DNA of 64,000 nucleotides from positions 620,001 through 684,000 of the forward strand of contig CBDFJV010000007.1 in NCBI GenBank assembly GCA_965248605.1. Reading direction: 5' to 3'. The notes under the pieces are model-generated. The model was not told the origin of the DNA and did no database searches. It saw only the letters and a list, made by a program, of their open reading frames with translations. Source of the DNA: CAUZJF01 sp965248605. Its GTDB lineage: Bacteria > Chloroflexota > Dehalococcoidia > Lucifugimonadales > CAUZJF01. Position 1 is the first letter of the stretch; every line of letters starts with the position of its first letter. This document shows positions 33,604 through 41,693 of this stretch, piece after piece. Position numbers and translations under genes: made by a program.

Positions 33604-34594
33604 GAGTGGTTCTGCCGTCACCGCGGCCGTGGCTGGTCGGATGCAACAGAGTCCCCCTCTCAACGTTGTTCTTTAGCCGGCCGTATTCGGAGCTGAGCTC
33701 GGCGCCCAGGATCAGGATGAAGCTGCTGACGTAGATCCACAGCAGCAGCGCAACGACCGGGGCCAGCGATCCGTAGACGTGCGCGAAATTGGAGAAGCTG
33801 TCCACGTAGACGAGGAACACGTTCTTGGCGACCTCGAACAGCACGGCGCCGACGATCGCACCCGGCCAGACGTATTTCCAGTAGGTCTTCGTGTTCGGCA
33901 TTAGCTTATAGATGAGCAGGAAGATGACGACGGTCAGCCCAAACGATGTGCCCTGGAGGAGCAGGCTCCCGAGAGTCTCGACGGCGAAGCTGACGTCGAA
34001 TGTGTCGTTCTCTCCGACGTCCGCGGCTATCCTCGCCACCGTCGCCGCGCCCATGGACATTACGAACAGGACCCCGACTCCGAACGCCATTAGTAGCTGT
34101 CTCGGCTTGCCGATGTAGGCCGGCCGGTCCCGGTGGACGTCCCAGGCACGGTTGACCGCGCGGGCGACGGCCCCGAAGACGGCGCTGGCGGACCAGAGGA
34201 GGCCGAGGACCGAGAAGACGCCCAGAGCGCCCCGAATCTGGACCACCACATCCAGGTTGTGACTGATCAGGTCCCCCGAGCCGGGCAGGTAGTCGGTGAC
34301 GAAATCGGTCAAATCCGTCCGCACCTCCTGGGACTCGACAAAGAAGCTCATGATCGCCGTGAGTCCGAGTAGCAGCGGGAAGAGCGAGAACAGGGCATAG
34401 TACGCGACCCCAGCAGCCATGTGTGTGGCGTCGTCGGCCGAAAGCTCCTGGACCGTGCGTATGACGAGCCGGGCAAGGAAGTAGCCCTCGACGCGCTCCC
34501 GCACGAGGTTGAAGCGACGCACCGCGCCGTCCACCAGTGCCTTGGCCCACGACGGAACGACGCTCTGTACAGCCGGCCTGATACGGGTCTTCAT
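33578..34594 (-). CDS. YihY/BrkB-family inner membrane protein
   Basis: A 338-aa membrane protein with six helices in the YihY pattern: MAAGVAYYALFSLFPLLLGL, LGVFSVLGLLWSASAVFGAV, AFGVGVLFVMSMGA, a helix at FGLTVVIFLLIYKLMPN, WPGAIVGAVLFEVAKNVF and LLLWIYVSSFILILGAELS. The C-terminal 25 residues lie in repeat DNA (33578-33603), so the native end may have been altered. These proteins were once called ribonuclease BN but are thought to be transporters or membrane factors; the role is unknown. Confidence 0.88.
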   Translation of the reverse strand: MKTRIRPAVQSVVPSWAKALVDGAVRRFNLVRERVEGYFLARLVIRTVQELSADDATHMAAGVAYYALFSLFPLLLGLTAIMSFFVESQEVRTDLTDFVTDYLPGSGDLISHNLDVVVQIRGALGVFSVLGLLWSASAVFGAVARAVNRAWDVHRDRPAYIGKPRQLLMAFGVGVLFVMSMGAATVARIAADVGENDTFDVSFAVETLGSLLLQGTSFGLTVVIFLLIYKLMPNTKTYWKYVWPGAIVGAVLFEVAKNVFLVYVDSFSNFAHVYGSLAPVVALLLWIYVSSFILILGAELSSEYGRLKNNVERGTLLHPTSHGRGDGRTTPLRNRAVT

Positions 34595-34725
34595 GGGGTA
34601 TCCCTCATATCATACCGACCCTGTACCAGGGCGTGTGGGACGTGAAACGTAAAACGTAACCCGCAATCAGAGCCCTGACTCTGCATCCCCGTACCCCACA
34701 CCCCGTACCCCGTCCTTGGCTCAAC

Positions 34726-34753
34726 CAAAAAGGGCTCCCGCAAAAGGAGCCCT
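34726..34753 (-). terminator. Intrinsic terminator of the archaellin-like gene
   Basis: On the minus strand AGGGCTCC and GGAGCCCT form an 8-bp stem with a loop of 7, followed by TTTTTGG. It lies 30 bases after the stop of the archaellin-like gene at 34783. Confidence 0.85.
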
Positions 34754-34782
34754 CGTTTCACGCTGTCTGGGCGTTCGCCGCG

Positions 34783-35403
34783 CTACTGCAGGTCTATTAC
34801 CCTCGTGAGCTCGGCGGGCGTCTTCCTCTCGACGGCCAGAATGGCTCCGAGAGAAGGTTTGGCCTCGATGGTGAATCTGGTGTTTGTGGCCAGCGGAGTG
34901 GCGAGGTCCACGATATTCACCGTAATCTCCACACGTTCGCCCGGCTGAAGCAGAGGCCCCGCTCCCGCTATCCAGCTTGCTCCCCAGCCTCTCGTTGTAC
35001 TCGTAGTCGGGTTGGCGATGAAGGGAAGGTTTGTATCGGCTTGGCTTGAATCAACGTATGAAACCACCATGGCATCGTCTGAAACCTCGACCGCATTGCC
35101 CGTCTGTGACGCGTTGGACAGCTGGAAGATGACGTAGTCGACGGATGAGGGTGGCGTGCCGGTCGTGTGGGCGACGACGCCCCCCCTGAGGGAGATTGTC
35201 GCTGCCGTCTCCTCCAGGCCGCCCAGCACCGTCTCCTTCGCCTTCTCCGAGCTCAGCAGTCCGGTGGTCAACACTGCGAAGGCGAACACCGAGGCTACCA
35301 CGACAAAGGCTATCAGCACGATGGCCGTCTCGAGGCCGGTGATGCCCCGCTCGTCCTGTGGTAGGAGCGACCCACGCGCTGTCTTCTTATCTGGCTGGAT
35401 CAT
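34783..35403 (-). CDS. Archaellin-like protein (copy 2)
   Basis: A 206-aa protein with a very clear archaellin N-terminus: a basic leader ending DERG, then ITGLETAIVLIAFVVVASVF and AFAVLTTGLLSSEKAKETVL. Cleavage is expected between Gly and Ile. The C-terminal domain is beta-rich with VEITVNIVDLATPLATNTRF and closes in TPAELTRVIDLQ. A terminator follows at once and a 163-base gap separates it from copy 3. The archaellum motor genes (ATPase and platform protein) are not in this window. Confidence 0.93.
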   Translation of the reverse strand: MIQPDKKTARGSLLPQDERGITGLETAIVLIAFVVVASVFAFAVLTTGLLSSEKAKETVLGGLEETAATISLRGGVVAHTTGTPPSSVDYVIFQLSNASQTGNAVEVSDDAMVVSYVDSSQADTNLPFIANPTTSTTRGWGASWIAGAGPLLQPGERVEITVNIVDLATPLATNTRFTIEAKPSLGAILAVERKTPAELTRVIDLQ

Positions 35404-35566
35404 CTGCTCCTCTTCGTCCAGCTACGACACGAACGTAGTCGATTGGGAACTGCATGGAAGGGTATACCGCGGTCGCTTTGGGCTGGCTATCCGAGCCATG
35501 TGGGTTAGCTCGCCCCCACATGGCTCGGAATGTTGACGTTAGTTATTCGCCTCGCAGTGAATCCGA

Positions 35567-36202
35567 CTAGTTCAGGTCTACGACGGTTGTCAGCTCTCCG
35601 GGGGTCGTCCTGTTGACGATCAGCACCGCGCCCCGGCTGGGCCTGACTTCGATGGTGAACTCCGTGCTGATCCCCAAGGGGGTGGCGAGGCCTTGGAGGC
35701 CCACCGCAATCTCGACACGCTCGCCGGGGTTCAGGAATCCACTGGTGCCACTTAGCCAGGTTGCCGTCCAATCTGTTATGCCGGTCCACGGCGCGTCGGT
35801 GCTAGTGGTAACCGGAATATCACTGACCGACTGGGAGGAGTCGAGATATGTAACAACGGTATCGGCTGCGTTCAGCGAGACAGCCTCGCCGGTCTGGGAC
35901 GCGTTGCTCACCTGGAAGGTGATCCAGTTGATGGTCGACAAAGTTGTGGACTGGTGAGCGATCACCGACCCCCTGAGGGCCAGTGAGGCACCGGTCTCTT
36001 CGAGGCCCCCGAGGACCGTTTCTTTCGCCTTCTCCGAGCTCAGTAGGCCCGTGCTAAGGACTGCGAAGGCGAACACCGAGGCGACCACCACGAAGGCGAT
36101 CAGCACGATGGCAGTCTCAAGCCCGGTAATTCCGCTTTCGTTTCGCCAATCTATCAAACGCTGAGGGTTGTGGTTATGCCCTTTTTTCATATTGTCCTCC
36201 AT
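35567..36202 (-). CDS. Archaellin-like protein (copy 3)
   Basis: A 211-aa paralogue of copy 2, nearly identical over the helix and start of the core (ITGLETAIVLIAFVVVASVF; GLLSSEKAKETVLGGLEE) after a leader ending RNESG. The exposed middle differs (SDIPVTTSTDAPWTGITD), the usual pattern for multi-archaellin filaments. It ends VNRTTPGELTTVVDLN. It is the first complete gene of the tandem set on this strand; the upstream copy at 36237-36420 is broken. Confidence 0.93.
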   Translation of the reverse strand: MEDNMKKGHNHNPQRLIDWRNESGITGLETAIVLIAFVVVASVFAFAVLSTGLLSSEKAKETVLGGLEETGASLALRGSVIAHQSTTLSTINWITFQVSNASQTGEAVSLNAADTVVTYLDSSQSVSDIPVTTSTDAPWTGITDWTATWLSGTSGFLNPGERVEIAVGLQGLATPLGISTEFTIEVRPSRGAVLIVNRTTPGELTTVVDLN

Positions 36203-36236
36203 TATTCATACTTTCCAACGTGAATCAAACCTTCGG

Positions 36237-36420
36237 TTACTTCAGATCGACCACCGCCGTTAGCTCCGCCGGAGTCGTCCTGTTGACTATCAGCACCGCG
36301 CCTCGAGCAGGCCTAACTTCAACGGTGAACTCCGTGCTGACGCCAAGACGAGGACTCAACGAGTGGAGGCCGACTGTCATCTCAACACGTTCACCAGGAT
36401 TCAGCGAGCCCGTTCTTGGT
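36237..36420 (-). pseudogene. Fourth archaellin-like gene, C-terminal fragment
   Basis: On the minus strand a 60-residue frame reads SLNPGERVEMTVGLHSL, STEFTVEVRPARGAVLIVN and RTTPAELTAVVDLK before TAA at 36237-36239. It matches the C-terminus of copy 3 closely. The signal helix and first 140 residues are gone; sequence upstream of 36420 is unrelated. Confidence 0.88.
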
Positions 36421-36719
36421 GAGCAACCTTACGTCCGCGGGGCGGGCCGAACATCTGAAAGCAACTGGTTCCGTTTCATCCGTAGGGGCGCATTGCAATG
36501 CGCCCGTCCGCCTGCTTCGCTTCGGCGCAATCCCCATCAGCCCGTATCCAGACAACGGGTCAATATTAGCAGAAAGGGGAGTCTTACCTCGATCTCGGAA
36601 GGCTGCAGCTCTACTCAGATACGCGTGCCACGCCGGAACCGCGCGCGTGGGGACTGCCGCACCGAACGCCGATCAAATACCTAGAGAAGGACTCGGAACG
36701 CGACAGAACCGGATCCCGC

Positions 36720-36901
36720 TCCAAGAGCATTTGATCGATGAGATAGCGGCGATGGCGCCGACCACTCGACACAAGCTAGCGGAGGAATTCAAGTCGGTCA
36801 TCGAGGAGTTCAAGCGCCTCTGGACCGTGCGCAACAGGCCGGGCGGACTGGAGGACTCGACCGAACGGTGGGAGAGGTTTCTGAGGGAATACCAGCGTTG
36901 A
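36720..36901 (+). pseudogene. C-terminal fragment, possibly of a hexosaminidase-like gene
   Basis: In the frame ending at 36901 the last 60 residues look protein-like (LIDEIAAMAPTTRHKLAEEF; RLWTVRNRPGGLEDSTER), while the upstream part of the same frame is not. The pattern LW..RNRPGGLEDS recalls the end of beta-N-acetylhexosaminidase-like proteins. The rest of the gene is missing. Confidence 0.4.
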
Positions 36902-36939
36902 GGTGGCCCATACCGCCGGAGCTGGTCCCTCCGCCGGCG

Positions 36940-38802
36940 TCAGCCGTTTTTATCCGCAGCTGGTATCGAAAAGTAGAAGATCGTATAGCTGTCCGGCTCG
37001 GACTCGATCCAGATGCGTCCGCCGTGGCGTTCGACGATCTTCTTGCATATCGCGAGCCCTATGCCCGTTCCCGAGTACTCACCGCGGGCGTGTAGGCGTT
37101 CGAAGATGCCGAAGATACGCTCGTGATACTCCGGGTCTATTCCGATGCCGTTGTCCCGGACCGAGAAGACCCACTCGTCACCGTCGCTGACGGCCCCAAC
37201 GTGTACCTCAGGCGTCCGTTCGCCTCGGTACTTGATCGCATTGCCAATCAGGTTCTGAAATACCCTTCCGAGCTGGTGAGGGTCCGCCGTCACGACCGGG
37301 AACTCGTCGTGAGTCACGGTTGCAGCGCTTTCTTCTATCGCCAGTCTCAAGTTCGAGACGGCCTCGTCGAAAAGCTTCCGAGAATCAACCTGTTCGAACC
37401 CCTGTCCGTGTGTCCCGACACGAGAGAATTCGAGGAGGTCGCTGATCAGCTGCTGCATTCGATGGGCGCCGTCGACGGCGAATTCTATGAATTCGTCGGC
37501 CTGGTCATCGAGCTTCCCACGGTACCGGCGATCGAGGAGCTGCATGTAGCTGGCCACCATCCGGAGCGGCTCCTGCAGGTCGTGGGACGCCACATATGCG
37601 AACTGCCCCAGCTCGGCATTGGAACGGGCCAGCTCCTCTGCCTGTTCGGCCAGCGCCTCCTCGGCCCTCTTACGCTCCGTGACTTCGTTATTGAGCTCGT
37701 CTCGCGACGTCGTTATCGAACGCAGGTTTTGCGTCATATCGTTGAAAGCGCGAGTAAGCTGCCCAATCTCGTCACCCTCGCTCCAGCCGGGGATCTGGTA
37801 GCTCAGGTTTCCGCGGCCGACCTCCGCCGTGCCTCTGACCAGTCGTTCGACCGGTCGCGTAACGCTCCGGGCTAGAAGAAGGCCAAGGATCGACACGATT
37901 AGAGCCACTATGGCGCCGATGCCCAAGACCAGGCCACGGAGCTCGTTGACTCGACCGAAAGCGGTTGCCTGCTTCACCTCCGTTCGAATGCAAAGCTCGA
38001 ATCGGGGGATCCAGCGCTGAGCCCCGATCACAGGTTCTCCTCGTTGGTTCTCGTACAGACTGATGTCCGCTGGATTGCTCCGGCAGCGTTCCAGCTCGTC
38101 GGACTCCGCGGTGTCTCTGACGCTGAATCCGCCCGCGGTTGCCGGATTGGTCAGGAAGAAGGTCGTCGGGCTTACGAGGTACGTCTCCCCAGTCGTTCCG
38201 GCCGTGTTCCGTTGGGTCAGGACCTCCGACATCTCGCCGAGGTCCAGATCCGCCGCAAGCACAGCCACGGCCTCGTCTCCTATCCGGATAGGGGTGCCGA
38301 TCGTCATGAGCGGGTCGTCGCGGTCATCCAGCTGGTAAACGAACTGGACGTAGGTGCTGGTCTTCCCTTCGATGAGGTAGAGCTGATCGCCCGCCAGGCG
38401 ATCGAAGGGCGGGTCATCGGTCGTCACAAGGACCAGACCGTCTCCGCCACGCAGAAGTGAGAGGCTCGTGAACCCTCCCTCGGCAATCGCGGGGACGAAA
38501 TGCTCATCAACGACTTGGCTGCGCGCCTCCAGGTACTCTTCGGTCGACGACTCGCGAGACATCAGGACCGTCACGAGCGCCTCGAGCGACGAACGGTTCG
38601 CCAGTTCCCGGAGCCGGCTTTCGTTGTCGGTTGCCCACTGGTTGTAAAGCGCTTCTCGAAGAGCGGTCACAGACGCGAGGCGCAGCCTCGTGTCTCTTTC
38701 GATTGAGTCCCTCCCCTGGCTGAAGCCTAAATAGCCGACGACCGCCAGCGGGACTAGGGATAGTGCAAGAAATATGGCCGTCAGCCTTACGGCTAGGCTC
38801 AT
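36940..38802 (-). CDS. Sensor histidine kinase (extracytoplasmic sensor, HAMP)
   Basis: A 620-aa kinase. N-terminal helix (residues 5-25), a periplasmic double-PAS-like (Cache) sensor to about residue 285, second helix near 290-312, HAMP domain (ARSVTRPVERLVRGTAEVGR), coiled coil, then the phospho-acceptor box YVASHDLQEPLRMVASYMQL. The ATPase has the N box (FQNLIGNAIKYRG), G1 (VRDNGIGIDPEYHERIF) and G2 (GTGIGLAICKKIVERHGG). The H-box type is that of phytochrome-like kinases. No response regulator is adjacent. The sensed ligand is unknown. Confidence 0.93.
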   Translation of the reverse strand: MSLAVRLTAIFLALSLVPLAVVGYLGFSQGRDSIERDTRLRLASVTALREALYNQWATDNESRLRELANRSSLEALVTVLMSRESSTEEYLEARSQVVDEHFVPAIAEGGFTSLSLLRGGDGLVLVTTDDPPFDRLAGDQLYLIEGKTSTYVQFVYQLDDRDDPLMTIGTPIRIGDEAVAVLAADLDLGEMSEVLTQRNTAGTTGETYLVSPTTFFLTNPATAGGFSVRDTAESDELERCRSNPADISLYENQRGEPVIGAQRWIPRFELCIRTEVKQATAFGRVNELRGLVLGIGAIVALIVSILGLLLARSVTRPVERLVRGTAEVGRGNLSYQIPGWSEGDEIGQLTRAFNDMTQNLRSITTSRDELNNEVTERKRAEEALAEQAEELARSNAELGQFAYVASHDLQEPLRMVASYMQLLDRRYRGKLDDQADEFIEFAVDGAHRMQQLISDLLEFSRVGTHGQGFEQVDSRKLFDEAVSNLRLAIEESAATVTHDEFPVVTADPHQLGRVFQNLIGNAIKYRGERTPEVHVGAVSDGDEWVFSVRDNGIGIDPEYHERIFGIFERLHARGEYSGTGIGLAICKKIVERHGGRIWIESEPDSYTIFYFSIPAADKNG

Positions 38803-38870
38803 CGTAGCCTCGTTCAGCTATCTAAGATCTACCTACATGGCAAGCGGCGACGTTTCGCTGGTCGCTCGGG

Positions 38871-39542
38871 CTATCGATGCAGCCGTCGGTGTACGAGCAG
38901 CCGGAGCCGGTCGGCTTCCGTGAGGTGCGGTTCGATCTCGCTTTGGAACTCGACCAGGCTCTCTTCCACGGTCGCCGTGCTCGTATCCAGGGCCATTTTC
39001 CGACCGATTATCGAGCGCTTGTAGAGCGCGTCGAATCTGCCAAGCACCGACTCGATGTCCTCTTCACGGACAATTTGATTCTCGTGCGGGTCGGTCTTCA
39101 TCCGCCGAGCGATGACCTCCGGGCTCGCTTTGACTAAGACCAGAACGGTATCGGGCGCCATTTTCAGGACTCGTCTCTCCACGTGCTTGAAGAACCGTTC
39201 CCGATCACCATACACGCCAGTCATCCCGTAACCGAAGTATAGAGGCGCGTACACAGCCTCGTCGAAGTGCAGACCAACCATGAAGTGGTCAGGGTCTGAG
39301 TAGAACGTCTCACTGAGGTGGTAATCGACGTGATAGCGCTGGAACATCTCGAGGACGTTGGGGCTGAGGGCGAGGACTCCCGCTTGCTCGTCGGGCGTCA
39401 GCTTCTCGTGAGAGAGGTGGGGAATCTTGAAATGGTCGTGGAGGCTGACGGTCCCGCTCATCGCCCCTTCGACCCACTTAACTATGGCGTTGACCAGGGT
39501 AGTCGTGCCCGCGTATTCACATCCGGCCAGGATCAATCTCAT
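38871..39542 (-). CDS. P-loop kinase-like protein, paralogue of the next gene
   Basis: A 223-aa protein beginning MRLILAGCEYAGTTTLVNAI: a Walker A loop in which the conserved Lys is Thr (GxxxxGTTT). Later elements fit a nucleoside/nucleotide kinase fold: HDHFKIPHL (acidic site), a lid with VIARRMKTDPHENQIVREED, and an Asp-Thr near the end (ALDTSTATVEES). It is about 50% identical by eye to the gene at 39578-40261 and follows it after 35 bases, so this is a tandem duplication. Substrate unknown; the missing Lys does not rule out nucleotide binding. Confidence 0.75.
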   Translation of the reverse strand: MRLILAGCEYAGTTTLVNAIVKWVEGAMSGTVSLHDHFKIPHLSHEKLTPDEQAGVLALSPNVLEMFQRYHVDYHLSETFYSDPDHFMVGLHFDEAVYAPLYFGYGMTGVYGDRERFFKHVERRVLKMAPDTVLVLVKASPEVIARRMKTDPHENQIVREEDIESVLGRFDALYKRSIIGRKMALDTSTATVEESLVEFQSEIEPHLTEADRLRLLVHRRLHR

Positions 39543-39577
39543 CGCGACTCCGCGCCTTGGTCAGACTTTGCCGCGGC

Positions 39578-40261
39578 TCACGCGTACGGGCTGTTTAGGG
39601 GTATCAGCATCCGCACGCGGTCTTCTTTCGTCAGGTGCGGCTCGATCTCTCTCACGAACTCGGCCATCGTTTCGTCCACCGAAACCGAGCTCGTGTCCAA
39701 GACGAACCTGTGTCGAATCTTCGAGGTTGCATACTCCTCCTCGAATCTGCTGAGAACATAAGGAATGTTCTTCTCCTCAAGGACTCCGTTTGGGTGCGGA
39801 ACGCGTCGCATGCGGTCCGCTATAACCTCCGGCGAGGATTTGACGAGGATTAGGACCGTCTCAGGCGCGAGCGTCATTATCCTCGTCTCCAAGTGCGCCG
39901 ATATTACGCGGCGGTCGCCTTCCTCGTCAGCGCCGCCGTATCCGAAGTAGTAGGGACCGTAGACCGCGTCCTCGATGTGCAGCCCGATAACCAGGCGGTC
40001 GGGCTCGTCCGATCCGAAGGCCTGCGTGTGGTAGTAGAGGTTATGACGTTGGACCACTTCTTTGATACGAGGACTCAGCGCCAAGAACTGGTGCTGTTCC
40101 TCTTCAGTAAGGACCGATGGATGCCCGACCGTATGCGGAATCTTGAAGTGGTCGTGGATCAGACGGACCCGCGTCCCCGTGGTCCCCTCGAACCATTCAC
40201 GGATTGCTTCGGCAAGTGTAGTGGTCCCCGCGTACTCACACCCGACTAGAAGTAGCTTCAT
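39578..40261 (-). CDS. P-loop kinase-like protein
   Basis: A 227-aa protein with the same Thr-for-Lys Walker A (LVGCEYAGTTTLAEAI), HDHFKIPHTVGHPSVLT, and lid DRMRRVPHPNGVLEEKNIPY. Both paralogues keep the odd loop, so the change is ancestral and selected rather than a decay. It lies upstream of its paralogue and 84 bases after the stop of the dehydrogenase gene at 40346, in the same direction, so the three may be one transcript. Confidence 0.75.
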   Translation of the reverse strand: MKLLLVGCEYAGTTTLAEAIREWFEGTTGTRVRLIHDHFKIPHTVGHPSVLTEEEQHQFLALSPRIKEVVQRHNLYYHTQAFGSDEPDRLVIGLHIEDAVYGPYYFGYGGADEEGDRRVISAHLETRIMTLAPETVLILVKSSPEVIADRMRRVPHPNGVLEEKNIPYVLSRFEEEYATSKIRHRFVLDTSSVSVDETMAEFVREIEPHLTKEDRVRMLIPLNSPYA

Positions 40262-40345
40262 CGTCCCTCCGTAGACCGGGTCTTGCTACGATCTCCGGCT
40301 GCGGCATCGAATTCCGACATTCGCGGGGACGGGCCTTTGCGTGTA

Positions 40346-41683
40346 TCAGAGCGATCGAACGTGGTCCTCGCGCAACTGCTGCGCAAAGCCGCCCGCAGGC
40401 ATCTCGACGTCGGTGTAGCCGAGCATCTGGTCCTGGGATACGGGTCTCTTGAGCTTTGCACCGTGGCAGAGGCCGATGGGCAGTAGCGCTTCTGCCTTCG
40501 CTTGGGCCGCCTCGACTGCAAGCCCGTAGACCGTGTAGCCTCCCTCGCCGTCAAGCGTCTCTCCGGGCTCAAGATCGCGTCTCGCGGCCGCCGCGACCTC
40601 GCCAACGTAGGCCTGGGGTGCACCGGTGGGCTCACGGTAGAGGTGCGCTCGGGCGATCGACACCGGCGCCTCCATCCCCACGAGATGGTAAGGACGGTAC
40701 ATCACTCCGTAGGTACCGGACGGGTCCATCGCCATCCCATACTCCCGGAGGCACTGCCGTAGGTACGGGCTCTCGCTCGTAAGCACCACGTAGACTCCCC
40801 AGCGTAACGAATTGGGGACATCGGTGCCGTCGGGGTATACGCAGCTCACGATCTCGACGATCCCCGTGCGTGTCAGAATGCCTCCGGACTCTTTCGGCGC
40901 CAGTAGCGTCGGTATCTCCTGGATGCTGGCCGGCGGGAAGTGCATACCCGGTACGTCGGGCACCAGACCGGTCATGTTGGCGACGGCGCACATCTCCACC
41001 GCCGACTTGGTGCCGTCGAGGAAGGAGTTGTACATTTTCGGGTTCAGGTTCCCGGCCTCGACTTCCTCTGGAGTATAGCCGTACCGGAGAAGGGCGTCGT
41101 CGGGCGTGCCCCGGCGGTAGTCGGGGGCGTACTTTGTGCCCTTCCCGGCGGCCACCACGTCGAAGCCCATGCTGACGGCCCAATCGTAGAGCTCTTCTAT
41201 GACGGCCGGCTGGTCGCCGTAGGCGAGGCTGTAGACGACGCCGGCTTTGTCGGCCATCCGCTTGAGGGCCAGGCCGACGAGCACGTCCGCCTCGACGTTG
41301 ACCATCACCACGTGCTTGCCGGCGGAGATGCCGTCGGAGGCGTGCCTGGCGCCGACGTCCGGGTTCCCCGTAGCCTCGACAACGACGTCGACTTCCGTCT
41401 TGGTGGCGACGTCGACGTTCTCGGTGACCACGGGCGTGTGTCGACGAATCGAGTCGTTAGCAGTCGACAAGTCCGAGGTATGCGATAGATTGTCCGGCTC
41501 GTATCCGGATGTGAACATCGCGTCGTTCGCGCGGTCCCCGTCGATATCACAGGCGACCGAGACTTCCATTCCCGGCGCCCGAAGTATCTGGGCGAGCATC
41601 ATCGAGCCGAACCGCCCACATCCGATCACCGCTACGCGAATGGGCGTCTTCTTCTCATCGAGGGCTAACAGTCGGTCGCGCAT
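40346..41683 (-). CDS. NAD(P)-dependent oxidoreductase with C-terminal SAF domain
   Basis: A 445-aa protein: a Rossmann domain with VAVIGCGRFGSMMLAQIL near residue 20, a homoserine-dehydrogenase-like middle (VVVEATGNPDVGARHASDGI; DGTKSAVEMCAVANMTGLVP), and a C-terminal SAF domain (RDLEPGETLDGEGGYTVYG). This two-part form is common in SAR202-like Chloroflexota and their relatives, where it is thought to oxidise or reduce small polar metabolites. The stop lies 10 bases after the start of no other gene; the sulfatase stop is 10 bases upstream, so they are probably co-transcribed. Confidence 0.85.
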   Translation of the reverse strand: MRDRLLALDEKKTPIRVAVIGCGRFGSMMLAQILRAPGMEVSVACDIDGDRANDAMFTSGYEPDNLSHTSDLSTANDSIRRHTPVVTENVDVATKTEVDVVVEATGNPDVGARHASDGISAGKHVVMVNVEADVLVGLALKRMADKAGVVYSLAYGDQPAVIEELYDWAVSMGFDVVAAGKGTKYAPDYRRGTPDDALLRYGYTPEEVEAGNLNPKMYNSFLDGTKSAVEMCAVANMTGLVPDVPGMHFPPASIQEIPTLLAPKESGGILTRTGIVEIVSCVYPDGTDVPNSLRWGVYVVLTSESPYLRQCLREYGMAMDPSGTYGVMYRPYHLVGMEAPVSIARAHLYREPTGAPQAYVGEVAAAARRDLEPGETLDGEGGYTVYGLAVEAAQAKAEALLPIGLCHGAKLKRPVSQDQMLGYTDVEMPAGGFAQQLREDHVRSL

Positions 41684-41693
41684 TTGTTTCGAG

